64,000 bases of DNA from Parastagonospora avenae f. sp. tritici 18332-5 (GCA_022559985.1 JAFJTR010000098.1:1-64000), one strand, 5' to 3'; positions 33,072 through 43,998 are shown, numbered from the stretch's first letter. Notes: a model not told the origin generated them from the sequence alone. Made by a program: numbers and translations.

Positions 33072-34864
33072 TCAGACAAGTCCGAACCATTCGTGGTTTT
33101 CTTTCGTTGCTCCGTCGCCTTGGAGTGCTTCGCCTTTCATTAATCCATAGATGTAGCATAAGCCAATGAACCTCCATTGTGTATTCTCCAGTGGTCTTAG
33201 TACACATGGCACATTGCCACCGAAAAGAATCACGATAACGTCGTTTGGTTCCATTGTGTCTGGCCCAAGACCAATCTTTCCAGAAGATGTTATAAATACG
33301 CAACGACGAATCATGACCTCAAGCAACATAGCGTACCTGCTCGGATCCGACCTGCTTTCAGGAACATGGCCGACTTCTGTCTTATGATCTTTTTGTATTC
33401 CAAGGAATGTTTCAAGTGAATTAAGGGCTCGTCCTCCGCATCTTCCAACTCTAGCGTTAAGCATACCGTCATGGCCAAGAAGAAAGCGCTACGCAATTCC
33501 GTAATCGCCATGCGCGGCAAATTCTCTTCAGAAAAATTCCAACATAGCTCTGATATCATCGTGCAACCTCGTGTGATCCTTCTTTCTGGCGCCACTTGAG
33601 TCCCACGAGTCCTCGTCCACTAGACTTCTGCAAAATAGGGTTGCCGTCTCAACACGTGTACCACGTAGACGCAGGATCTGGGGTACGGTCGTACCATCAA
33701 TCACTGTACCTAGACCATTCGATGCATCGAAAAGCCAAAATTTCAGCATCTTATAACCCGAGTTGGTAGATATACTACTAGCACCAAGACCAACCCGCCG
33801 CCTGTGGAGGTATAACCTCAGTACCCATGAAGGATACCCATCGTCTAGTGCATCAGCTTTAACATCAACGAGTTGTAAGATATCCAAATTGCAATTCTGG
33901 CGTATGAAATACCTCGTAACACTCATAAAAACTTCTGACTGTGGTCTTTCGTAGTCCGGATTCAACTCGACAGGCCAATTCCCAGGTTCTCGCGTGTCTC
34001 TGCACAGACCTAGCAATGCGAATACTTGGTCGTTTACGACAGTAGCAAGAGAAGCTCCCGAGAGCAGGAGAAGGCTTTGGAGGTCCCAGGTAACCTCGTC
34101 AGTGCCATCCTCCCACGTTGTTTTCTCTCCGATGACACCCAAGCGCTCAACATTAGACATACCAAACACCAAATCCACTTCGAAGGGATGTCTTATTATC
34201 CACACTGTTGTTTCATAAAGGACTGGCGACAGTAAATCTTGAGTACCACATAGCATTATCGCAGGTCGGGTAGACAAAGCGACCTCTTGGATAACCCAGA
34301 TTCGTTCAAAACATGGCAGACCAAGTAATTCTTTCAGTGCTGGCCATCTGCCATCTTCTATGCTTGGCATAGTTGCGACTGGGGCTTGACTGGACGCTTC
34401 CGCAACAACCCCTTCTCGTTCTTTATTTTCTGCACGTATGTCCCTCTCGCCACAAGACATTTGTGGTAATCGAGTATCAGTTCCTTCGATGCGACAGCAA
34501 TAGGTTCGTCGATAGGAAGCCATATGACTGTTCTTATGCTCTACGAGTAGATTCTGTTCATAAGCTGGAACTGATGGGTACTCTCTATATCTTCTTCTTG
34601 GTCGATCCAGATTTGATCGATCCAGAACCATGAATATCCTGATGTTTTACTGTAGTGATGCAATTACTGCAGGCTATCCCGCAGACTAGGGGAGACCTCA
34701 AACATACTGCCGTTGCAGATGATGGGGACACGCTGGCTGGTTGGCCCCCAGCAATAGCTAAGGGCTTCATAAGACGGGCGGTCACTTAGCAGAACCGTTC
34801 TGATCTCGCATTTTATTCTTGATCTGCTTGAGCAAACTTGGATCAGGCTGAGTAGACAAGGCAA
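33072..34864 (-). pseudogene. heterokaryon-incompatibility (HET) domain gene, broken
   Basis: Remains of a HET-domain protein; intact relatives trigger cell death when unlike fungal strains fuse. The domain start is clear (KCEIRTVLLSDRPSYEALSYCWG), then FWIDQIWIDQEE and LMNRIYS, then in another frame GLPCFERIWVIQEVALS and VVNDQVFALLGLCRD, and near the end the typical RRCVFITSSGKIGLGPDTM...GGNVPCVLRP block. Lesions: TAA at 34664-34666, TAG at 34541-34543, frame change near 34,450, stop at 33528-33530 with a frame change around it, and another frame change near 33,400. Both nonsense codons inside the HET core would be glutamine codons before a single C-to-T change. No intron explains them. Clearly non-functional as a single protein. 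Confidence 0.88.
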
Positions 34865-35426
34865 AGTGAAGCGCAGTCAATCTCTCGGCGTTGCAGGTGT
34901 TACTGTTGCGCACCGCCTGTCACGCCATGCGTCCATGGAGAATCTCGTGAAGTATCGAAGTCGTGTTAGAAAGAAAAGTTGGTGTTGCTGACGTGGTTGA
35001 GACCGCACCTTCCAGTATCAGCAGCCACGAAGCCAGGCAGCCAAGCTAGGCTGCAGCAGGCGCCCTCGAGGCAGAAATTGAGAGGCTTAGCAGCTCAGTC
35101 TCATTACGCGGTCAGATAGGTCGGCTACAAATCACAACTTGTGTGCCATTCTGGCGAAGAACTGGGTCGCCAATGCTCCCGCTGAATTTGGCACGCCATT
35201 CTCCTCATTCAATGCGACGGGGTTAATGCACTGAATCTTCGAGAGTAACGAATTGAGGGCATAAAGATTGAGTGATCGAGAAATGCCGAGAAAGACAGGC
35301 ACTTTACACATGCCCTGCGACAACGAGTAAGACAGAAGTACATGTTTGCGACTTTTGCGGTAATCAGATTTGGTATCTAGACGCAATGCAAAAACGCCGA
35401 GCCAATGCTAATGCTACGCCATTTTC
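34865..35426. other. intergenic, no gene
   Basis: About 560 bases between the HET pseudogene 5' end and the RRP9 3' end. Nothing recognised. Confidence 0.5.
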
Positions 35427-35460
35427 TTACACTTCTGCTTCTGCTTCTGCTTCCGCTTCT
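35427..35460 (+). repeat. hexanucleotide cttctg repeat at RRP9 3' end
   Basis: Tandem cttctg units with one variant unit (cttccg) encode the EAEAEAEA tail of Rrp9 on the minus strand. Likely length-variable between strains. Confidence 0.75.
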
Positions 35461-37226
35461 GACTCGTCGCCTGCGCCATTCGCGAGGCTCTTGCGCGGTA
35501 CTTCGAACACGTAGATCCCGTTCTTCACTTTTGCTGACATCCATCGTGCTAATCTGGGTTCTTTGCCCACTGCTGCAACGACGCAGAGTCCTTCTTTGCC
35601 GCGGTCGCCTCGCTCTTGTACGGAGAGGCCGTTGACGACGCCTCGAATTAGGATCGCGTTTTCGTCGTTGACCGTTTCTTCGTCGTCCGCTACTGGAATG
35701 CGTCCAATCTTGCCGACTGGCTCGATCGAGCGCTTGTCTGCTCCAATCTTCCATGCTCGTATCCAGCCATCCCAGCTAGCGGTGAGAATGAGGTCGGCGA
35801 AGGGTACGGTGGCAAGTGCAGTGACATATCTCGCTAGTCGTGGTCCGGGCTTGACTGACGTCGTGGCATCGTGGTTTGCTGACATCTCGTCGGGGCGAAG
35901 CGCGGGATCGCGACCATGTGTAAGGGGCTGGACGAAAAGTGGCTTCTTCCTGTTGACCGACCACAAGGACAATGCACCATTGTCGGATGCGGTGACGAAC
36001 AGTCCAGCATCAAGCAGTGCGACGCAGTCAATTGAGCCTTCTGCGTATGCGATGGCGGTATCTTCCTCGTCTCCGTTCGCCTCCTCATCCTTGGTCTTAT
36101 CCTCCTCGTCTACGTGCTTGCCAAATTGACCCTTGCGCAGCTTGGCCATGCCCTTCTGTCTTGCGGTACCACCACCGTGGAAGACCAGCTGGTTCTCTTC
36201 CACGACTCGCCATAGACGCGCCGAGCGATCTCTTGCACCCACACTAACACAAGTCTCCTGGTTGACCTCCAACCCACCAGCAATGCCGACGACAGTGTCC
36301 TGATGTCCGACCAACGTTTCGATGTAGGCGTTCTCCGGGGCACTCCATACAATCACAGCACGATCTGCGCCCCCTGAGAATAATTGTTCCGTCCCTCTCC
36401 TGAACGATAACGAGGTGACTGCATCTCGGTGGCGGGTGAAGAGATGGCGCGGTCGAAGTGTCTCTGCATCCCAGATGATCAAGCGCGCATGCTTGTCGCC
36501 AGTTGCCAGATACTTGCCCGAGTCTGATACGGCTATTGAGATGATCTCGCCCGTATGACCGATGAAGGCTCTGTCGCCCTTCTTGTTCTTGTCGCCTTTC
36601 CGCCAAAAGAGCTTCTTGGGTGTCCTTCGCGGTGTAATGTTCGTGGGTCGGTTGGGGTCTGGCGCATACGACTTCGGATCCGGGATCTCCCACTTTTCCA
36701 CGCAAAGATCTTTGCTTATGGTCCAGACATACGGCAGCTTAACTGCACAGCCTGTGATTGCCTTCTGCAAGCCCGAGTGTCCAAAGACATGTGATGCCTC
36801 CTCAAAGTCCAGCTCCTGTGCGATGTGTCTGTAAATTTTGCCCTTGTTCTCCGCCACGTCTTCCTTCAGCCTCTCCGCAATTAGGTCCTTGTCGATCTGT
36901 TCCGCATCAAAGCCGACCTCTTCTTCGACTTCGTTCCGGATGTTATCGAGATACCGTTGAGCTAACCTCAGGCGCTTTTCCGCCGCAGTTTCACCCTCGT
37001 CCTCTGAAGATTCTGATTCGCCATCCTGTTCCTCGAAGAACCCTCCGCGACCATCTTCTTCACTTTCGCTACCGCTTATCGACTCTTCCCGTTCGACGCG
37101 GCGAGCAGTCTTTGGCGGTCGTAAGGCATTCGAGTCGCCATCGCGTCTTCGTGGGGCGCTGGATGCACCTTCAGACCTTTTCCTTTTCCGCTGCGAGGCT
37201 GGTGTGGTGAAAAAGGAGGAAGACAT
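35427..37226 (-). CDS. RRP9: U3 snoRNP WD40 protein Rrp9
   Basis: Nucleolar U3 snoRNA-associated protein (human U3-55K) needed for 18S rRNA processing. 599 residues in one exon. The N-terminal 90 residues are a basic then acidic nuclear segment (SQRKRKRSEG, SGSESEEDG), followed by a helical region with AAEKRLRLAQRYLDN, which is the family's hallmark before the propeller. WD40 repeats run from about residue 160, e.g. GHTGEIISIAVSDSGKYLA, HLFTRHRDAVTSLSF, LVGHQDTVVGIAGG and LILTASWDGWIRAW. A family insertion sits between repeats (GMAKLRKGQFGKH..DEED). The C-terminus ends in alternating Glu-Ala from a hexanucleotide repeat. The start codon is 366 bp from the divergent RPT4. Confidence 0.96.
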   Translation of the reverse strand: MSSSFFTTPASQRKRKRSEGASSAPRRRDGDSNALRPPKTARRVEREESISGSESEEDGRGGFFEEQDGESESSEDEGETAAEKRLRLAQRYLDNIRNEVEEEVGFDAEQIDKDLIAERLKEDVAENKGKIYRHIAQELDFEEASHVFGHSGLQKAITGCAVKLPYVWTISKDLCVEKWEIPDPKSYAPDPNRPTNITPRRTPKKLFWRKGDKNKKGDRAFIGHTGEIISIAVSDSGKYLATGDKHARLIIWDAETLRPRHLFTRHRDAVTSLSFRRGTEQLFSGGADRAVIVWSAPENAYIETLVGHQDTVVGIAGGLEVNQETCVSVGARDRSARLWRVVEENQLVFHGGGTARQKGMAKLRKGQFGKHVDEEDKTKDEEANGDEEDTAIAYAEGSIDCVALLDAGLFVTASDNGALSLWSVNRKKPLFVQPLTHGRDPALRPDEMSANHDATTSVKPGPRLARYVTALATVPFADLILTASWDGWIRAWKIGADKRSIEPVGKIGRIPVADDEETVNDENAILIRGVVNGLSVQERGDRGKEGLCVVAAVGKEPRLARWMSAKVKNGIYVFEVPRKSLANGAGDESEAEAEAEAEV

Positions 37227-37592
37227 GGTGGACGTTATGCGGGTGTGGAAGGCGGAGCTGTCGCATTCGAAGTTTCCTAAAGTGATCGGCGAACTTTTTT
37301 TCTGACGCCGATGGGAGAGTTGCAGCCCGCGGAATTATGTAGCGCCGGCTCCGTGCGCCTTCCCATAGCTTCAACCACCAGTACGCGCATGAGGCCATAC
37401 AACTCCCGCCATCACCACGTATCAACCTCTACGGACCCGATTTCTCTGTACCTTGAGCTGAAATAGAACTGCTGTTCGTTTCACGCCCTCACTAACAGGA
37501 CTCGTTCATCGCCGCCGCGAACTCCGGTGTTTACGCAGCACCACCGCCTAAGCTCGCCTCTCGGACCCCCGAACACCAAACACACCATCATC
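37227..37592. promoter_or_regulatory. divergent promoter region RRP9 / RPT4
   Basis: 366 bases between two outward-facing start codons of a ribosome-biogenesis and a proteasome gene. I saw no exact yeast PACE proteasome element in it. Confidence 0.45.
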
Positions 37593-38873
37593 ATGAGCGG
37601 CAGCAGCGATCCCGAGCGCGAGCATGCTCTCGAGCAGTACAAGGGCAAGCTTCTGGAGTCAAGAGAGTGGGAGGCAAAGCTCAAGTCGCTGCGGTTAGAT
37701 ATCAAGGGTCTCCAGCATGACTTTGACGTATCAGAGGACAACATCAAGGCGCTACAGAGTGTGGGACAGATAATAGGAGAGGTGCTGAAGCAGCTGGACG
37801 AGGAGCGTTGTATGTTCGAAGACACACTATCGTTTTTGGATACCTACTAACACACCGCAGTCATTGTCAAGGCATCATCAGGACCCCGCTATGTTGTTGG
37901 ATGTCGGTCCAAGGTCGACAAGGTGAAGTTGAAACAAGGCACACGTGTCGCGCTCGACATGACCACACTCACCATCATGCGCATGCTACCCCGCGAAGTC
38001 GACCCCCTCGTCTACAACATGTCTTTGGAGGACCCCGGACAGGTCAGTTTCGGCGGTATTGGTGGTCTGAACGAGCAGATCAGAGAGCTGCGAGAGGTTA
38101 TTGAGCTGCCGCTGAAGAACCCCGAACTCTTCCTGAGAGTAGGGATCAAGCCGCCGAAGGGTGTGCTACTCTACGGCCCGCCAGGTACAGGAAAGACACT
38201 TCTGGCACGAGCGGTAGCGAGCAGTCTGGAGACCAACTTCCTCAAGGTTGTCTCCTCAGCCATCGTCGACAAGTATATCGGAGAGTCAGCGCGTCTCATT
38301 CGTGAGATGTTCGGCTACGCCAAGGAGCATGAGCCTTGTATCATCTTCATGGACGAAATCGATGCCATTGGTGGACGACGATTCTCAGAGGGCACATCAG
38401 CAGATCGTGAGATCCAGCGTACGCTCATGGAGCTACTCAACCAGCTGGACGGTTTCGACTACCTTGGCCAGACCAAAATCATCATGGCAACGAACCGACC
38501 GGATACCCTTGACCCCGCTCTTCTCCGTGCTGGACGTCTGGACAGGAAGATTGAGATCCCGCTGCCTAATGAGGTTGGACGTCTCGAGATCATGAAGATC
38601 CACGCCTCAAGTGTGGTCACAGACGGCGAGATCGACTTTGAGAGTATTGTCAAGATGAGCGACGGCTTCAACGGTGCTGATCTGCGAAACGTCGTTACAG
38701 AAGCGTAAGTCTAATCAATCAAATGTGCTGAACAGAAGCTAACGAACTGCAGCGGTCTCTTCGCCATCAAGGACTACCGCGATGCGATCAACCAGGATGA
38801 CTTCAACAAGGCCGTACGTAAGATGGCCGAGTCGAAGAAGCTGGAAGGTAAGCTCGAGTACCAGAAGTTGTAG
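37593..38873 (+). CDS. RPT4: 26S proteasome regulatory AAA-ATPase Rpt4
   Basis: One of six ATPases in the base of the 19S regulatory particle, unfolding substrates for the 20S core. Exons 37593-37809, 37861-38704 and 38753-38873 give 393 residues. An N-terminal coiled coil (EQYKGKLLESREWEAKLKSL) and an OB-type segment are followed by the AAA domain: Walker A GPPGTGKT at residues 178-185, Walker B IIFMDEID, sensor 1 ATNRPD and arginine fingers in LLRAGRLDRKI. Intron 1 (51 nt, branch TACTAAC) joins DEER to FIVKASSGPRYVVGC; intron 2 (48 nt, GTAAGT...CTGCAG) joins VVTEA to GLFAIKDYRDA. Subunit identity rests on the LREVIELPLKNPELF region and length; Rpt4 rather than Rpt3/5 is confident. Confidence 0.96.
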
Positions 38874-40185
38874 GGTCTGATTCTGGCGGACTTTGAGGAA
38901 TGGCGCCCACTGAAGGCCCTTCTCATTGATGCAAGTACACCCTCATGTATGATAACAGGAATAGAAGGGCGCAGAATAATGTCATTTTTGCTTCCCCAAT
39001 CGCTTGAAAATGTTGCTTTGGTACTGTGATCAAAGTTTGACGAACGCAATGTTATGTAAAGCCACGAATGAATTGCGACGCTGCTGACGAGACGTCAACC
39101 CCCCTATCCCTTCCACGAAACTCAGACGGTGTCGTCGCATGACGGCGGGTTTGCGTCCAACTATCCGCGAGGATGCAGCACAACCTCCGAACTGCCATTC
39201 TGTCATAGCTAGAAGCCTAAATGCCGACTTGCTTGTCTACCGCCCTCCTATCCCCTACATTCTATCTTTTTAAACCTGAGAAATTATAGATACCCCTGAA
39301 AATGCAAAATTGCCTTAATTAAAGTCTACAGCCAGACTTTTGCATAGCGCGCAGGCAGTCTTTAGTTGCGGATAGACAGGCTGTTTCGCTCGAGCGAATG
39401 AGTACTGTTTTAATTTAGCATAAGAGTACTGTTTGGATTTCGCGAAATAGCACTGTTTCGATCTAGCGAAACAGCAAACTTGAGAAAGGGGAGGTACTAA
39501 GTTTAGAGAAACGGCACTTCTTCGATGTAGCGAAAAAGTAGACTATTTCGATCTGTTAAAACAGCAGATTTAGAATAGAGCAGGTAGTAAGTTAGCAATA
39601 AAAGAGTATCGGTAGTAATTTTGTTTAAAAAAGGAGCGCATGTAGTAGTTTAGGAAACTGCTCGAAGAAACAACAGTTTTGAAGCTTTCCAATTTAGCTA
39701 TATTTTATCTTAAGTTGGTTTACGACGCTTTATACGCGAATGCACGAATGATAGATGTGATATTAAGTCGAATACCAAATTCTTGCAGCGCTTAGGATAG
39801 TGTATTTGGAAGCAGAGAACTATGCATGCTTACTCTTGTTTCTTACGTTATAGGACATAACTTATGCTATGTGAACCTAGTCTAGGAGAAAAAGAGATAG
39901 GCAAAGTAGTAGAATAATATTCATCTAAGTCGCTGTGCCTCCAACTTGCTTGACTGGGCTTTATAGTAAGAATTGCGTACAGGCGAACAAATGCATCGAA
40001 CTCATAGTTCTCCTCGGCCCCGATTTTGCATGGCCTCCATAAGGCATGAGTAGAAACTTGCAATGGGTAGAGCGCTCCACGTTTAGGACGAAGTCTGGGG
40101 GTTTGTGTCCTGCTAGCCATGGAATTGGACCTGTTCGCGCGGTAGATGAGGACCGAGCCACGGAGCTGCCTCCCATGGAAATACA
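38874..40185. other. repeat-rich, AT-biased intergenic region
   Basis: About 1.3 kb without a gene. Contains the 24-bp palindromic array at 39381-39566, less regular relatives of it up to about 39,680, and a tRNA-like relic near 40,040-40,115. Confidence 0.6.
39381..39566. repeat. 24-bp palindromic minisatellite
   Basis: Four head-to-tail 24-bp units at 39381-39404, 39405-39428, 39429-39452 and 39453-39476, then two more at 39517-39540 and 39543-39566 after a 40-base spacer. The best unit is CTGTTTCGATCTAGCGAAAC plus AGCA: CTGTTTCG and CGAAACAG are perfect 8-base arms around ATCTAG, so each unit can form a hairpin. A second spacer-like block with ggtagtaagtt follows the last unit, suggesting a higher-order repeat. 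Not coding. Confidence 0.85.
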
Positions 40186-41329
40186 TCATTTCCATTCTTC
40201 CGCATTTCTTGACACGACCGAACGACCTTGGATCCTTTTCCTATAATGCTGTGCACATTTCAATTAGCATTCCTTCCTGTCTGACACAAAACAACACGGC
40301 TAAACTTACCTCGCAACTAATCTTCACCGCCTCCACCAGCCCGACTCGCGGACGATATCCCAGCAACCGTCCCGCCTTCACAATACTGACATACCGATCC
40401 CTACACGCCTCGCTAACAACTCCCCTACTCAAAGTCCCCTCAATCCCCGTCACCCAACCTGCCACCTCCGTAATCACCGCAATCCACCACGCCACACCCT
40501 CCGGTATCCTCACACTATACTTCGGTACATGTCCAAACTCCTTCCAAATCGCCAAACACAAATCCCTCAACGACACCGGCTCCCCATTCGATATAAACAG
40601 CGCCTCTCCCGCCACAGTCTGCGAATTCAGCAAGTTCGCAACAGCGAGGACATGCGCATCAGCTACATTCCCCACATACACGAAATCCTGTAAATTCTCC
40701 GCCGTCCCGATGACAAAAGGCGTCTGGCCCGCCGCGATCAACGCATGCACCGCGGGGATCAGCGTGGTGTCGTTCTCCCCAAACATCGGCGCCACGCGCA
40801 AAACACACGTTTTGAACGTCTCGTCGTTGGCGGCGAGCACCACATCTTCCGCCAGCGCCTTGCTCTGCCCGTAACTCGTGTCCACATTGCCCGCCGGCCA
40901 TTTCTCGTCCACATTACGGAAATCATGCGCGAGGTCGTCGACGACGACGGTCGTACTGCTCGTGTACACTAACCCCCTCGCTCCGCATTCTCGCGCGGCG
41001 TGCACGACGTTCCGCGTGCCCTCGACATTGACTTTGAACACCGCGTCCTTGCCCTTCATGCTGTACCGCGCGACGCCCAGCGGGAAAATACCAACGGCAT
41101 GGATGATAATTGCGGGCTGCGCTTCGGTGAAGACTGTTGCAAGGGCAGAAGGGTCCAGGACGTCGGCGCGCACGTAGCGCACGGTGGTGGGGAAGGTGCG
41201 GGTGCCGAGGGAGGGAGGGGTGATGTCGATTGCGGTGATGGAGTAGCGGTTTGTGGCGAGGAGAGAGGTTATCAATGAGGTCCCAAGGAAGCCGCAGCCG
41301 CCGGTGATGAGGATGTTTGTTTGGGACAT
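40186..41329 (-). CDS. 3-beta-hydroxysteroid dehydrogenase-like NAD(P) reductase
   Basis: Extended short-chain dehydrogenase resembling ERG26/3-beta-HSD and other NAD-dependent epimerase/dehydratases. N-terminal glycine motif ILITGGCGFLGTSL (residues 6-19), active-site serines in VYTSSTTVV and the catalytic pair YGQSK (Y-x-x-x-K). C-terminal family block RYVSIVKAGRLLGYRPRVGL. Exon 1 is 41329-40310. A likely 61-nt intron (40249-40309, GTAAGT...GCACAG, branch ATGCTAAT) leads to a second exon 40248-40186 ending SRNAEEWK, total 360 residues; without splicing the protein ends at 40241 with a different 22-residue tail. Shorter than sterol-dedicated Erg26 membrane forms and without a clear C-terminal membrane helix. 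The substrate is unknown; it could also act on flavonoid-like or sugar-nucleotide compounds. Confidence 0.85.
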
Positions 41330-41878
41330 TGTTGTGGAGAGGTCAGATGGGGATTATGGCATGATTTGATTCCTTCTCTTTCTTAGGGACTTGAGTTTGG
41401 ACTGTGATTGGAATTGTTTCGATTTGGGTTTTGAGGAATGTAGGTGAGGTTTGTATGGAAAGTTGTCGTAGTTGTGGTGGGAGAGGTAAGCTGATGTACA
41501 TCCATGTAAAGTCGGCCTTTCCTGATGAGGTCTAGATCGATGTGCTGTAAAACCGAAAATGGTAGCTTTTTCTACGCCAGATTCTGGCATCCACCAACCA
41601 GATTAGTGACCATCTACAGTGTGAGTAAGTGTAGTCGTTGCTTTCGAATAAATAGGTGCTGATACTCAAACTTCAGCGGGTCTGAACCGCATCAGGTCTT
41701 CACTACTGCAAAACTCCATTACCGCCCACGATCGCAGTGCTTGAAGTTCGATCAAGTCGATCATCTGGGAGTTCAATATACTTACATATTCCACAAGCCG
41801 TCGTCCCTTTGGCACAGAACCAAACATCACACATTTTCAACCAGCACGCACATCGCCCAATCCAGACCGATTCTCATC
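41330..41878. other. divergent intergenic region, no gene
   Basis: About 550 bases between the starts of the reductase and the acetyltransferase; nothing recognised. Confidence 0.5.
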
Positions 41879-42801
41879 ATGAAGATCAACGAGCACCAAG
41901 GTCCCACATCCCCTCCCTCCCCCCCTCTACCACCCACCTAACATCCCTCCAGCCATCCTCACCCCGCGCGTCCTCCTCGTCCCCTACAGCACGCACCACG
42001 TCCCCACGTACCACTCATGGATGCAAGATGAAGTAAGTCTCGCCCATACATCCATGCATCCTCCTCCACTACTCCATCTTCCTCTCCTCCAACTAATTCT
42101 TCCCCTGCCCCAACATTCGTCTATGCGCAGTTCATTAACATGCCACTCCCCAGGAAATCCAAAAGGCAACCGCATCCTCCCCCCTGACCCTTGCGGAAGA
42201 ACACGCCATGCAGCAATCCTGGCGCTTGGATCATGACAAATTGACGTTTATTATTTGCCTTGCCCCTTCATCTCCTTTCTCATCCCTTTCCCCCTCATCT
42301 CCTTCGGCTATTAGACCGGAAGACCACGACTCCCCTACAAGCATGCTCGGCGACGTGAATCTCTTCCTCTACGAAGACGACTCCGATGCCGAAGAGGGTG
42401 AGGAAGAAGAGAGCGAAGCAAGTGGTGAGGAAAAGGGAAAGGGCATGAGGGCGGTCGTAGGCGAAATTGAAATAATGATCGCAGCACAATCCGCGCGTAG
42501 ACAGGGTTTTGCGCAAGAGACAGTACGCGCTTTCATGCACTTCATCCACACACACGCCGACGCCATTCTCGAGGAGTACAGAGCGGGGAGTGACGAGCGG
42601 AGCGAGCGGTATATTAAATACTTGAGGGTGAAGATTGGGCAGGAGAATGGGGCGAGTGTGGGGTTGTTTGGGAAGCTTGGATTTGAGCAGGTAGGGGATG
42701 TGAATTATTTTGGCGAGGTGGAGATGAGAATTTCGTGGGGGCATGTGGTGGAGAGGTTGGTTGGGAAGGGGGATGGAGAAGTTGTGAGGTATGGAGATTG
42801 A
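41879..42801 (+). CDS. NAT9-like GNAT N-acetyltransferase
   Basis: Predicted acetyltransferase of the GNAT fold, close to the NAT9 family. Three exons, 41879-41900, 41953-42032 and 42154-42801, give 249 residues. The tiny first exon encodes MKINEHQ, and splicing (GTCCCA...CTCCAG, branch ACCTAACA) yields AILTPRVLLVPYSTHHVPTY then SWMQDE; the second intron (121 nt) joins it to EIQKATASSPLTLAEEHAMQ. GDVNLFLYEDD and VGEIEIMIAAQSARRQGFAQ are the core acetyl-CoA-binding region (family R/Q-x-x-G-x-G/A loop as ARRQGFA); GASVGLFGKLGFEQVGDVNYF is the final GNAT block. An acidic insertion (DAEEGEEEESEASG) separates strands. The GTCCCA donor is weak but supported by frame and homology. Confidence 0.87.
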
Positions 42802-42850
42802 GATGTTCATGGTAGAAGGACAGTCAAGTCCTGTATCTATGTATTTGTAT

Positions 42851-43998
42851 CTACAATGACCAGATGACTACCCGTCCGTCGACACCAGTGGAGCTAATCT
42901 TAGTGACGTTTCCACCGTCTTCCTGGAAGCTGCGGATCGTATTGATAGTGTTCTGGTGCACCGTCTTGAGCTTGGTGTCGTCGGTACCACCAGACTTGCC
43001 CTTGAGATCCATCTGCCTGAACATGTTCAGCGCGCTTTCCTCACGTGCCTCAGTCAATCCAGGGCGGCCCTTTGACTCGAGCGAGCCAGCGAGCTGCCAT
43101 CCCTGCTCGTTGCCCTGCAGACGGTAGGCCTCGCAGTTGTAGCCCGCAGCAATGATCTCGTCCTCGGTGCTCCAGACAAGCGACATGAAGGGGAGTACTT
43201 GAGTGCTGACGCTGAGGACGGCGTTGGGAGGCTGGTCCGGGCCGCCAGGGTAAACAACAGTGAGCGTGCTGTCGTGGGAAGCGAAAGCGAGGGCGTTTCC
43301 AGAAGGAGAGAAGGCGACGCTGTGCACCCATCCGGCCGTGTTGTTCAAGAACTCGCCGCACACGGTGTTGAAGGGGAGACGCTCACCCCACGCCGAAGCC
43401 TCTGGACGCTCGTCGACGCCCTTGACGAAAGAAGACAAGACACGCGCGTGTCCGTCAGTCGAGCCTGCTGCCAGAAGGACAGAGTTGGGGTGCCATGCGA
43501 CGCACGTGACGGTGGAGCGGATGGGCTTCTTGATGTGCTTGGACACCCACCAGTTGTCTTCCTCCTCGAAGTAGCAGACGGGGATCAGGCGGGCACCTGA
43601 GCCGACTGCGAACTTGGTCTCAGAGGGAGCCCAGCGGACACATGTGGCAGCGCGGTTGATGCGGAGAAGCACCAGAGTAGGTTTCCATCCTTGTGGTGAG
43701 GGTTCCCAGACGTATGCATTGCGGTCTTGGCAAGGTTAGCTGCCTGATCTTCTGCTTCCATAGCTCCAAACTCACCCTGGGAGCAAGTCACAATCTTGCC
43801 CGAGTTCGGCGCGATATCTACACCCGTGACCGTCTTATCGTGACCCGTCAATTCATCCTGGAGCTTGAAGCCGCTGCCAGACTTCGCGTACAGGTCGACG
43901 TTGTTCTCACGAGCTACGGCCAGTGTCTGACGGTCGGCAGAGAAGGAATGGTCCGCAATAGGGTGGTGGAAGAGGTGGTGGACTTCTGGGGCGGCCAT
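42851..43998 (-). CDS. ARC40: Arp2/3 complex subunit ARPC1 (p41)
   Basis: WD40 subunit of the Arp2/3 complex, which nucleates branched actin at endocytic patches. Exons 43998-43776 and 43725-42851 give 365 residues. The sequence starts MAAPEVHHLFHHPIADHSF, the usual ARPC1 opening; repeats follow (ELTGHDKTVTGVDIAPNSG, INRAATCVRWAPSETKFAVGS, IKKPIRSTVTCVAWHPNS, NNTAGWVHSVAFSPSGNALA). The last blade is GVDGRVVIWSL. The 50-nt intron (GTGAGT...GCCAAG, branch GCAGCTAACC) joins TCSQ to DRNAYVWEP. The variable insertion before the last blade (LKGKSGGTDDTKLKT) corresponds to the Arp2-contacting loop in animal ARPC1. The start is 299 bp from the divergent mS41 gene. Confidence 0.95.
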
